Source of the DNA: a virus
Virus record (IMG/VR): IMGVR_UViG_3300037674_001089
Span: 1-39,341 of that record
Length of the DNA stretch: 39,341 nt
Direction: 5' to 3' (one strand)
How positions within the stretch are numbered: the stretch's first letter is position 1; every line of letters starts with the position of its first letter. Of the stretch, positions 13,385 through 21,062 are shown in pieces. The notes below the pieces were generated by a model. It saw only the letters and a program-made list of their open reading frames with translations. It searched no databases and was not told where the DNA came from. The position numbers were made by a program, and so were the translations under genes.

Positions 13385-13748
13385 GGGATACTTTTGTCAT
13401 GTCGATTCTCGACCTAAGCCGAAAGAGCGGCCAAGGATGTCGAGAAGGCGAACCTATACACCAGCGACGACGATCTTGGCAGAGCAGTGTGTGCGTCAAG
13501 CATGGCACAATGCCGGCCACCCAATGCTTGATGTGCCTGTCGATGTGACTGTCATCTACGACAGGAACGGTTCCTCGATCTGGGTGAAAGAGATCGAGCA
13601 TCCAACCTCTCATTGGGGAGGGGATCTAGATAACCTCGTAAAGCTGACGCTCGACGGGTTACAGCAAGGTGCAATATTCGACGGGAGCATCAGTGGTGCG
13701 TTCACGAACGACAAACTGGTGAAAAGTATCAACGCATTCAAGTTGTGA
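13374..13748 (+). CDS. rusA: RusA-like Holliday junction resolvase
   Basis: A 124-residue endonuclease. The catalytic signature GGDLDNLVKLTLDGLQ at about 82-97 gives Asp84, Asp86, Lys90 and Asp94, the RusA pattern, and the N terminus has the basic RPKPKERPRMSRRR block. It resolves four-way junctions in replication and recombination intermediates. I chose ATG 13374, with AAGGAG six bases upstream, over a longer frame that starts within the primase gene. Its stop overlaps the next start as GTGA. Confidence 0.87.
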   Translation: MEPEGYFCHVDSRPKPKERPRMSRRRTYTPATTILAEQCVRQAWHNAGHPMLDVPVDVTVIYDRNGSSIWVKEIEHPTSHWGGDLDNLVKLTLDGLQQGAIFDGSISGAFTNDKLVKSINAFKL

Positions 13749-14233
13749 GCGACTTCAGTAGTCGACCGCTGGTTGAAAGGTATAACGGCGACTGGGCAGC
13801 CGAGGCTGAAGGGCACTTCATGTGTTTATATGGGGGACTGGCCTCACCTCCTCTCCGCTTCGGCCTCGACCGGCCCTCACTGGACTGGGGCGTGCAGAAT
13901 CTTCCGAAGTTCGTACGGAACTCTCCCGACTATCTGCTGCCGAAAGCGTTCGTCGAAGTGCAAGGGTTTGGCAGAAAGGGGATTCTCTTCAAGATAGGGA
14001 AACTCGTAGAACTCTCAAAATGGAACGACCACTACCCTGTCTGGTTTTGGCTGTGGTCAAGAGTTAAGGAAGAGGGGCTTTGGATGCCTCTGGATTCGGC
14101 ATGGGAGCTTTGGGATAGACAAGAAGGACGCATCGAGAGACTAGACACGTATAACGCCACTTCAAGGGGGAAAGCAGCATTGAGGGTTACCTCAACGAAA
14201 CTCCCTTGGGGTGTCTACGATGCCCCTATCTGA
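13745..14233 (+). CDS. Putative PD-(D/E)XK-like nuclease
   Basis: A 162-residue protein starting with GTG at 13745. SPDYLLPKAFVEVQGFG at about residues 60-76 looks like a restriction-like core, Pro-Asp ... Glu-Val-Gln, with Gln in place of the usual Lys, and is followed by a helix (FKIGKLVELSKWND). Similar small nuclease-like proteins occur in actinophages. It follows RusA with an overlap, so a role in recombination or DNA end processing fits. The missing Lys makes catalysis uncertain. Confidence 0.6.
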   Translation: MSDFSSRPLVERYNGDWAAEAEGHFMCLYGGLASPPLRFGLDRPSLDWGVQNLPKFVRNSPDYLLPKAFVEVQGFGRKGILFKIGKLVELSKWNDHYPVWFWLWSRVKEEGLWMPLDSAWELWDRQEGRIERLDTYNATSRGKAALRVTSTKLPWGVYDAPI

Positions 14234-14570
14234 ACCAAGACGTAAGCGTGTGTCGCCGCGTGACCCAAGTCAAGAATGGTGGATCCCTCAGGCGCCAGCG
14301 AAAGAAGCCGAAGACTCGAGTCGTTCTGTCGCAATGCAAAACTTTTATGAGGTTTGCAAGACCTGCATCGAAGACGAAATTGACCAGGACGTATTTGATT
14401 GCATCCTGATCGCTAACCTTTCGCTGCGTGTCGCTGCCGCCTTTACAGGGATCCCCAAGACAACCCTGGCCCGCAGAAGAGATCTCCTTCGGGACCGAAT
14501 TGGGGAAACAGTCCGAAACGACAGTGGCTTATGGACAGACCTACTGGTCACAAGCAGCATCAATGAATGA
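14220..14570 (+). CDS. HTH protein, sigma-region-4-like
   Basis: A 116-residue protein. LSLRVAAAFTGIPKTTLARRRDLLRDRI at about 67-94 is a helix-turn-helix of the kind seen in sigma region 4 and small transcription factors. The start may be ATG 14220 or the in-frame GTG at 14211; both lie within the end of the preceding gene. It is the last rightward gene and could act as a late-gene activator, since the late block faces it, but that is inference. Its 3' end overlaps the leftward gene ending at 14541 by 30 bp. Confidence 0.6.
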   Translation: MPLSEPRRKRVSPRDPSQEWWIPQAPAKEAEDSSRSVAMQNFYEVCKTCIEDEIDQDVFDCILIANLSLRVAAAFTGIPKTTLARRRDLLRDRIGETVRNDSGLWTDLLVTSSINE

Positions 14571-14852
14571 CATGAAGGTGTGTAACCAGCCGGCCACAAA
14601 ACTTCCCCCGTTCGAGTCCCCCTCCTTGGCTTCCTCCCAAGCACACAGCAGGTCAGCGAGTTCATGATGGGAGAACATGAGCAACACCCCCAGGGACTCG
14701 TCGGCACCTTGGAACGGTGTCACCCACTTGGCGTGGATCCCGTCAGCAGAATCGAACAGAGGCATAGAGATCTCAACGTCGCCAGCGATCTCCTCAGCGA
14801 CAGCTTTACCCTCTATCTCTAACCATTCTTCGAAGCGGGCATTGAAGTCCAT
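14541..14852 (-). CDS. Hypothetical late protein after holin
   Basis: A 103-residue acidic protein. I chose ATG 14852, just past the holin stop; a longer frame exists but would overlap the holin gene. MDFNARFEEWLEIEGKAV and HHELADLLCAWEEAKEG are likely helices. No motif recognised. It is the last leftward late gene; it may be a lysis regulator by position. It converges with the HTH gene with a 30-bp overlap and no terminator between them. Confidence 0.6.
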   Translation of the reverse strand: MDFNARFEEWLEIEGKAVAEEIAGDVEISMPLFDSADGIHAKWVTPFQGADESLGVLLMFSHHELADLLCAWEEAKEGDSNGGSFVAGWLHTFMSFIDAACDQ

Positions 14853-14856
14853 TGCA

Positions 14857-15048
14857 CTATTTGTTGAGCCGCGCCTTGGCGAGGGTCTTAACAGCAGCGA
14901 TGCCAGCAGCAAGCGCAGCAGCCCCCGCTGCTTTCCATGTGGAGATATCGGTGACAACCATCACCGCTAAACCTGCCTCAACAGCAGTCCACACAGAACG
15001 CTCAACCCAGTCAGTCCAGTCGAACGCTGTCTTCTCGTTGTTGGTCAT
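14857..15048 (-). CDS. Holin, r1t type
   Basis: A 63-residue membrane protein. The pattern DWVERSVWTAVEAGLAVMVV (13-32) followed by a second hydrophobic segment AGAAALAAGIAAVKTLA (about 42-58) matches the r1t holin family, common in phages of actinobacteria and firmicutes. The holin makes the membrane pores that let the amidase reach the wall. Its ATG overlaps the preceding stop (ATGA). It lies two mini-genes after the amidase in a classic lysis cassette. Confidence 0.85.
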   Translation of the reverse strand: MTNNEKTAFDWTDWVERSVWTAVEAGLAVMVVTDISTWKAAGAAALAAGIAAVKTLAKARLNK

Positions 15049-15176
15049 TTTCGTTTCCGTTTCTTTGCATTGTCGTATGCGATGGCGGCAGCCTGCTTTC
15101 GGTCGTAGCCCTCGCCAATGAGCTTGCCGATGTTACGTCCGATGGTTTTACGCCCTCTGCCAGATTCGAGTGGCAC
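15045..15176 (-). CDS. 43-residue basic mini-protein
   Basis: A frame beginning with GTG at 15176. It contains GRGRKTIGRNIGKLIGEGYDRKQAAAIAYDNA, split here as GRKTIGRNIGKLI (9-21) and KQAAAIAYDNA (27-37), a very characteristic pattern of short phage proteins (KTIxxNIxxLIxxGxxxKQAxAIAxxxA). The start overlaps the stop of the 48-residue gene, and its stop overlaps the holin start. It is probably real although tiny; function unknown, possibly DNA-associated. Confidence 0.75.
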   Translation of the reverse strand: MPLESGRGRKTIGRNIGKLIGEGYDRKQAAAIAYDNAKKRKRK

Positions 15177-15322
15177 TATTTGCCGAACGGCCTGCCCCCG
15201 AAGGCGGCGTTGCCGAGTTTTGTTTTACGAAGGAACGCTGCAGCGCGTTTGGCTTTCTGGCCTATCGCTTGCATGTTATCCACCGAGGACGAATCTTTGT
15301 ACTGTTTGCTATCGTTAGCCAC
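15176..15322 (-). CDS. 48-residue hypothetical mini-protein
   Basis: It starts with GTG 15322 behind a good ribosome binding site (TAGGAG, seven bases). The product is basic (KAKRAAAFLRKTKLGNAAFGG near its end). Its stop overlaps the start of the 43-residue gene, so these two and the holin are translationally coupled. Function unknown. Confidence 0.65.
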   Translation of the reverse strand: MANDSKQYKDSSSVDNMQAIGQKAKRAAAFLRKTKLGNAAFGGRPFGK

Positions 15323-15335
15323 TGTTGGCTCCTAA

Positions 15336-16112
15336 CTATTGAATAAATAGGGCATGAAAAGTTCTCGTATCGACAACACCGTCAGGCTTCAACCAGCCAC
15401 ACGCCGATTGGAACGACTTGACAGCGGCCTCAAATAAAGGCCCCGCCACTCCATCGGCGACCCCAGGGTCATGCCCACGTTCCTTGAGACGCACCTGTAC
15501 GACACGAACAATTTCCCCCCTGCTTCGCCGCCGGCGACTCAACGGGGCTTTACGAATCTCTTCTAAATAGCGGTCGTTGAAACTGCGTCGCTTGAAGTGC
15601 GCCATATCAACAACTGCCCAATCGAATGAACTTTCGGTGCCAGATGGCATACCCTCAGATAACCAGTTGATCAGGAATGACCCAGGGCACGATGTGGTCC
15701 CCAAATTTTTGTGAGGCTTCACCCACAGTGAATCCAAATACCTGTCTTGCACATCCTCGATGACTCTCTTTAAGGAGTGCAGTGCTGCCTCAGGAACAAT
15801 CCCAGAACCCCAGCCTGTGTACATCACACTCTCTGTCCGCGAGTTCCATCCTTTGGTAGCTGCTGAGACAGCACCTGCACCCCGCCCCTCGAGGACTTCG
15901 CCCGATTCAGTGACCATCCAGTTGTAGGCGATGCCTGCCCATCGTTTAGATAGGTGATACGCCTCGAATGCTCTAGCAGCGTCGTGTCCTGTGGGGCCGT
16001 TTTTCACCCCGCTGTGATGCAAAACGACGCCAACGACCCGTGAGGGTCGAAGCCTACTGAAAGGCTTTTTAGGTGGCGTTGCGCCCCACTGTTTGCGAGA
16101 TGTGTACTCCAT
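15336..16112 (-). CDS. Endolysin: PGRP-type amidase with peptidoglycan-binding domain
   Basis: A 258-residue N-acetylmuramoyl-L-alanine amidase that cuts the bond between glycan and stem peptide. In the amidase_2/PGRP domain (about 1-150), VVLHHSG gives His32, KPHKNLGTTSCPG gives His134 and Cys142: the zinc ligands. A basic linker (RRRRSR) leads to a C-terminal peptidoglycan-binding domain (about 200-255) with VRVVQVRLKERGHDPG and VKSFQ. Start: ATG 16112; a GTG three bases upstream is equally possible, and the ribosome binding site is weak. It leads the lysis cassette. Confidence 0.9.
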   Translation of the reverse strand: MEYTSRKQWGATPPKKPFSRLRPSRVVGVVLHHSGVKNGPTGHDAARAFEAYHLSKRWAGIAYNWMVTESGEVLEGRGAGAVSAATKGWNSRTESVMYTGWGSGIVPEAALHSLKRVIEDVQDRYLDSLWVKPHKNLGTTSCPGSFLINWLSEGMPSGTESSFDWAVVDMAHFKRRSFNDRYLEEIRKAPLSRRRRSRGEIVRVVQVRLKERGHDPGVADGVAGPLFEAAVKSFQSACGWLKPDGVVDTRTFHALFIQ

Positions 16113-16138
16113 CACACATAAGTGTCAGGTGTCCCGAA

Positions 16139-19100
16139 TTATCGGTCAGCGTCTCTCAAATCGCGTCTATCTTGCCGTGCAGCAGCACGGTCACGGGCAC
16201 GCTGGTTACGGGCCATACGTTGAGCATCCCTGTTGTTGAACCGTGCAGGCAACCCGAGCCCCATGGACAAGAACGACTGCAAATGTCGATCCCCTTGATA
16301 CCGCTCTTCGGTGGGGATGATGCGTCTCATGCGTCCAAACATTGGAATCATTTGCTCAATAAAATACAGATGGTTAGCTCGTATCTTGCCATCGCGTATC
16401 AGTGGTAAAGCGCTTATTGCTTGCTTCAGTCCTGGCACCTGACCGAGCACAGGAAATTTTTGGTATCTGTTGGATATCGGTATGCCCTTGAAGAACTGTT
16501 TGCTCAGAGCTAACTCGATGGGTGCTTTTACGACAGGAGTCATGTCAGACAAAATAGTTTTCGTAAGGAACTCTTCTGATGTGAAGTCGGCTCTGAATAG
16601 ATCCACGAACGGCAAATCAGGAACGAAATATATTTGTGACCCACCAGGAGCGAACGGTAGGCGTACACCAAACGGTTCCATAAAGAACGCTGGCACGTTC
16701 CTTTCTTCCTCAGACATCGCTTCGATATTGTCCTTGATAGTGAGCAGCCGATTCAGTTTCCCTGGCTTGCGCCACAGCATGCTTAACTGCAACGGCAAGT
16801 TCTTCCTCGTCCATGTCCAGAACGGGAACACGAACTGCTTCAACCAGCGTTCAGCTTCACTGAGCTCGTTGTAATCGAACTGGGTTCGAGCGATCAATTC
16901 GAGAGCCTCACCGATGGTGCCGCCCTCGTAGCGGACATGCATACCAGTGCCCAAACGGACAGCATCTTCAACCATGTTGTTCGCAGAACGAATACCTTGG
17001 TTGACTGCGAACTCAGGGCGCAACGGGTTCATCTCAAACCTGTACGCCTGACCCTCTTTCGGTCCACTTTTACGTCGACCAATCTTGACCGCCAGATTCA
17101 CATCTACAGCCAGAGCCTGCTCAACCGACTGAGCGCCCATACCTGAACGCATCACACCAGAGTCCATCAACTCCAGCATGTTGTTCCAGTCGTTCCTGCC
17201 TGTCTCTTCGGCAAGTTGCCGCACACCAGCCTGATAGTCGCCGTTGCCGATCTCCCTGGCATGCCTCAACATTCTGAACGCGCGAATCAAATCGCTGGGT
17301 GGCACACCCATCTGCCACGCATTCCAGAAAGCACCCTGTGTGTTACGCAGCACGAAACCAGGAGTAGCCAACTGCTGTGACTTCAAGAATCTCTGAATCG
17401 TGTTCCAGTGTTTGATAGCGCCCTTTACGCTCTCGCGGTGGTTGATCTGCTGGAAGGTAGTGAGCATGTCTTGGACTTCGCGTGTTGTTATCTCTTCTGA
17501 ACCAAGAACCTGCCAGTTACCCCAACGGTCAACATCATCACGCAATATCTTTTGTAGATCGTCAATCGCTTCAGCAGTTTCGCGGACAGGCATCGCACCT
17601 AACTCCTCGAGGCCCTGCTCCAAAGTTCCGTACGCTTCAGAGATACGCATCCCAGCGGCTTCAGTGCCATCCATGCCACGTTGCACACGACTAGCGATCT
17701 CATCAAGAGTGCGTTGGAATTCGTCGTACAGTGGGATCAGTTCATCGAACTCCAGTTGAGCAGCGTCGTACTCGTACTGCGCCATCTTCCCCAACTCTTC
17801 TTCACGCTTAATGTTTCGAGCCGCACCCAATTCTATGGCTCGTTGCGCTTTAGCAAACTGCTCATTCATCGTCACGTACAAGGCGTTGATCTGTTCGTTC
17901 TTTGCAGCGAGTTCAACGAGTATTTCGTTTTTGCGTTGATCCAGCTGGGTTTTCTCCAACCCCAAGCGTTTACGTCGACTCACCAACTGAGTCGGTAACT
18001 CCAATGGGCCAGACGGCAAATCGATAACCGTGCCGGCAGGAACCAGTTCCCCGCCGCCACCGACTGCAGCCATCTGCTGCTGTATCCACTGGTTCTGCCG
18101 TTCCAAATTGGTTTGAGCAATAAGGAGTTGCTGCTCTAAAGGAATATCTGGGTTAGCTGAAGCGAGTTGAGTTTCATACCCCAACTCTGAGTCCAGATCT
18201 TTGAACTCTCTAATTCGGTCATTAAATACTTTGACTCGGGAATCGATCTTCTGTTTCCTGTTGCGGGCTACACGTAGTTCGCCTCGACTGGCCGCTACCA
18301 AATCCTGTAGTTGTTCTGCCTCTCTAGTGGCGAAACCGAACCGTTCAGCTAGTTCGCGAACCGACGGTATTACCTGAGTTTCGATACGGTCCAACTGGGC
18401 AGCCAGGATGTCATCAAGTTCCTGATACATGACGAAGGGGACTGCCTCGTCGTCAGCCGTCACACCACGGCGGGCTCTCGACATGACCCGAGCCTCGGGT
18501 GTCAGATTCCTGGGATCACCAGCCTGTTCAAGAGCACGCATACGTTGCAACGTGTCGACCACCTCATCGATGGCTTTACGCATATCTTCAATCGCACGTA
18601 CTCGAGCAGCCAACTCGTTGGCTCGCTCAACAGCATCCAAATACTGTTTGTTCTTAATCGAATTATTCGCACCGTCCTTGGGTAGGTCACGTAACTGTGC
18701 CCGAACCACATCAAGTTCAGCATCAATGATCTCTAACTCGGCACTCAAAGCAGACTTCTCGTTGAAAGCCTGCTCCATCTTCACCGCAGTTCGTAATCCA
18801 TCTTCACTGTTAGGGAACCGTGGCCGCGAATCTCCCTTCCATGCCTCCCGACGTTTCCTATCAAAATCTTTAGCTTCCTTCCGAGCCTTAACCACTAAGT
18901 CTTTGGCTTTGTTGACCTTGGGTTCTATTTTCCCTATGTTGTCCCGAATCTTCCCCAACTTCGTCAAAGCCTCACGGTCATCGATGATCAACCCGAGCTT
19001 CTCGAACTCGTTCTCTATGAGACGAAGCCTGTAGTCGTCACCCATGACATTGCCGTAACGGCCCCATGTCTCCAAGAAAGATGTTTCATACACCTGAGGG

Positions 19101-21061
19101 AGTCCCGCTTCATTAGCGGCATCATTCACCTGCTTGACAACAGAACGACCCGACTCCCGCGGATCCAACACCTCATCAAGGACACGAACCTTCTGACCAG
19201 TCTTAGGGTCAATCAGATCAACAGGGTCACCAACTCTTATCTTGCGGTCCTTCAAGTTTGATGCTTCGAAACGTCCCTCGAATTTGATTTTCCCGTGAGG
19301 TAACTCGCCACTGCTTTCTTTGCCAAGCATCTCGTAGCCCTCTTCAGTGGGGAGGCGCGGCTGATACGCACCCTCCATCTCGAGGATCTCATCGACACTC
19401 ATCTTGAACTCTGCTCCACGGGCAGCCATCTGGGTTTCCCGTGTGAAAATCTCAACCTGTTTCACAAGGTCGAACAGGTTCGTCAACTCGTCGTCAGTCA
19501 ACGCACCAAGATCACCAGTAGCGACCTGTGGTCTACGTGACAGAATCTCCCCGTCAGCACCACGAATCCAAATGTCATCCATGTACGCCAACTCTTGAAG
19601 CGCATCGCCCTTCGCAAGATTCTTATTCAAAACATTGGCTTCGTTCAAAGCTTTCTGAACCCGATTAACTAGCTCGGCGTTAAAATCGCGGGAACGCCAG
19701 TCAGCGTTACGGCCAGCCTCTTTGATACGGGCACCAACAAACCCGACGATAGGATTATCGGAATTGATGAAAGTATCCAAGAATTTGTATGGACTGGTGA
19801 ACATCGCTGGGAGCGCCATCTTCATCGCCGCATCCCACTTCTCAGGATTTATTCCCCGTAAAGCATTGCGGCCCCGAATCGGAGCATCCATTACGTGAGC
19901 AACACCGACGCTGCCCTTTTGCCCAGGAATCACCAACTCGATTGGTTGCTTCGAAGAACGACGAGCAAGAGTCTGAATAGGATCGTTCGGATTGACGACT
20001 GCGTCGTCGCCGATACGCCACCAATCGAACGGTTTATGGGCCTGACGTTGCCGCAAAATTTCTGCAGCAAGTTCTTCATCAGTGACTTTCGCTGCTCGCT
20101 TATAGAACTCTGGGGTTTGGCGTGCCCTTACCGCAGCCACGCGTTTACCAACTCCTGGCAAACGATCTAAACCAAACCAGCGGGTAACAGGCCCAGTACC
20201 TGGGACACGGAACCGTATGCCAGGGGTGATACCCATGACCCGCATGACTTCCTGACCAGCAGGAGTCTTGTTCAAATATCTGACACCAGCAGAAATAGAC
20301 TTCTCTCGACGTATAATCCCTGAAGCAACAAGTGCCACTTCCTGCTGTGCGCTACCTGCAGCGAACACACCTTCACGCCCACCTACCCTGCCAGCCGCTT
20401 CCACCAAGTCGTCAGCTATACCAGCGGCGCCTCTGGTCCAACCAGCAAACTTTCCCAAACCGCCGGCAACATTCCAAAGATCGAATGTCATGTCGGCAGC
20501 GAAATCTGCTCCCGTTTCCCAGCCCGCTAGGTCGAGAGTCGCAGGTATCCAAAAGAGAGGAGCAAAGGGTTGAACGGGAAGAGCGCCCCACTTGTACACA
20601 TCTGGGTGTTTCTCACGTACATGACGCCATCCGATAGGTTCATTGAACGACTGTTTCCACCAGTCTTTCGCTGACGGTCCCTGGCCTGTGAGTAGGTCCA
20701 TTGTTTCCATCGCTGTTGACGCAGGAATGGATACGCCGAAACGCAACGCTTTCATGCCAGCAGATCCCTTGGCTCGACCCAGTAATGATCGCGGCTTGTC
20801 AGCTTTCTCGATATCTAGCAGGTCGCCTCTGGGGTAGCCGGCCTCAGGTATGTCGAAACGTAGAGACGGGACTGGAGTTGTCAACAGCCCCTGCTCTTCG
20901 AGTTTTATTAGGGCGTCATCAAGCATCCCTGTGTACGACGTAGGGCTACCGATAGGCAACGCCCCCATGATGGCAGCCCTGTTGCTGCCTTTGGTTCGAC
21001 CAGTGTTGATGATGTCCGATCTCGTTCCAAGACCAGCAAGGATATCGGCCCTGTCGGCCAT
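16139..21061 (-). CDS. Very large internal/ejection protein (1640 residues)
   Basis: The largest gene. The 1640-residue protein has long coiled-coil stretches (about 690-1180), and near the end a conserved-looking block (ARTQFDYNELSEAERWLKQ followed by FVFPFWTWTRKN) of the type found in large internal virion proteins of podoviruses; it is also related in layout to T7-like core proteins. I see no lysozyme motif. It would be packaged in the capsid and ejected into the host with the DNA. It starts one base after the stop of the previous gene. Confidence 0.7.
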   Translation of the reverse strand: MADRADILAGLGTRSDIINTGRTKGSNRAAIMGALPIGSPTSYTGMLDDALIKLEEQGLLTTPVPSLRFDIPEAGYPRGDLLDIEKADKPRSLLGRAKGSAGMKALRFGVSIPASTAMETMDLLTGQGPSAKDWWKQSFNEPIGWRHVREKHPDVYKWGALPVQPFAPLFWIPATLDLAGWETGADFAADMTFDLWNVAGGLGKFAGWTRGAAGIADDLVEAAGRVGGREGVFAAGSAQQEVALVASGIIRREKSISAGVRYLNKTPAGQEVMRVMGITPGIRFRVPGTGPVTRWFGLDRLPGVGKRVAAVRARQTPEFYKRAAKVTDEELAAEILRQRQAHKPFDWWRIGDDAVVNPNDPIQTLARRSSKQPIELVIPGQKGSVGVAHVMDAPIRGRNALRGINPEKWDAAMKMALPAMFTSPYKFLDTFINSDNPIVGFVGARIKEAGRNADWRSRDFNAELVNRVQKALNEANVLNKNLAKGDALQELAYMDDIWIRGADGEILSRRPQVATGDLGALTDDELTNLFDLVKQVEIFTRETQMAARGAEFKMSVDEILEMEGAYQPRLPTEEGYEMLGKESSGELPHGKIKFEGRFEASNLKDRKIRVGDPVDLIDPKTGQKVRVLDEVLDPRESGRSVVKQVNDAANEAGLPQVYETSFLETWGRYGNVMGDDYRLRLIENEFEKLGLIIDDREALTKLGKIRDNIGKIEPKVNKAKDLVVKARKEAKDFDRKRREAWKGDSRPRFPNSEDGLRTAVKMEQAFNEKSALSAELEIIDAELDVVRAQLRDLPKDGANNSIKNKQYLDAVERANELAARVRAIEDMRKAIDEVVDTLQRMRALEQAGDPRNLTPEARVMSRARRGVTADDEAVPFVMYQELDDILAAQLDRIETQVIPSVRELAERFGFATREAEQLQDLVAASRGELRVARNRKQKIDSRVKVFNDRIREFKDLDSELGYETQLASANPDIPLEQQLLIAQTNLERQNQWIQQQMAAVGGGGELVPAGTVIDLPSGPLELPTQLVSRRKRLGLEKTQLDQRKNEILVELAAKNEQINALYVTMNEQFAKAQRAIELGAARNIKREEELGKMAQYEYDAAQLEFDELIPLYDEFQRTLDEIASRVQRGMDGTEAAGMRISEAYGTLEQGLEELGAMPVRETAEAIDDLQKILRDDVDRWGNWQVLGSEEITTREVQDMLTTFQQINHRESVKGAIKHWNTIQRFLKSQQLATPGFVLRNTQGAFWNAWQMGVPPSDLIRAFRMLRHAREIGNGDYQAGVRQLAEETGRNDWNNMLELMDSGVMRSGMGAQSVEQALAVDVNLAVKIGRRKSGPKEGQAYRFEMNPLRPEFAVNQGIRSANNMVEDAVRLGTGMHVRYEGGTIGEALELIARTQFDYNELSEAERWLKQFVFPFWTWTRKNLPLQLSMLWRKPGKLNRLLTIKDNIEAMSEEERNVPAFFMEPFGVRLPFAPGGSQIYFVPDLPFVDLFRADFTSEEFLTKTILSDMTPVVKAPIELALSKQFFKGIPISNRYQKFPVLGQVPGLKQAISALPLIRDGKIRANHLYFIEQMIPMFGRMRRIIPTEERYQGDRHLQSFLSMGLGLPARFNNRDAQRMARNQRARDRAAARQDRRDLRDADR

Positions 21062-21062
21062 A

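Noticed and set aside
18429-19034. 201-residue + strand frame inside the giant internal-protein gene
   Set aside because: Antisense shadow, Ser/Arg-rich, with no start signals.
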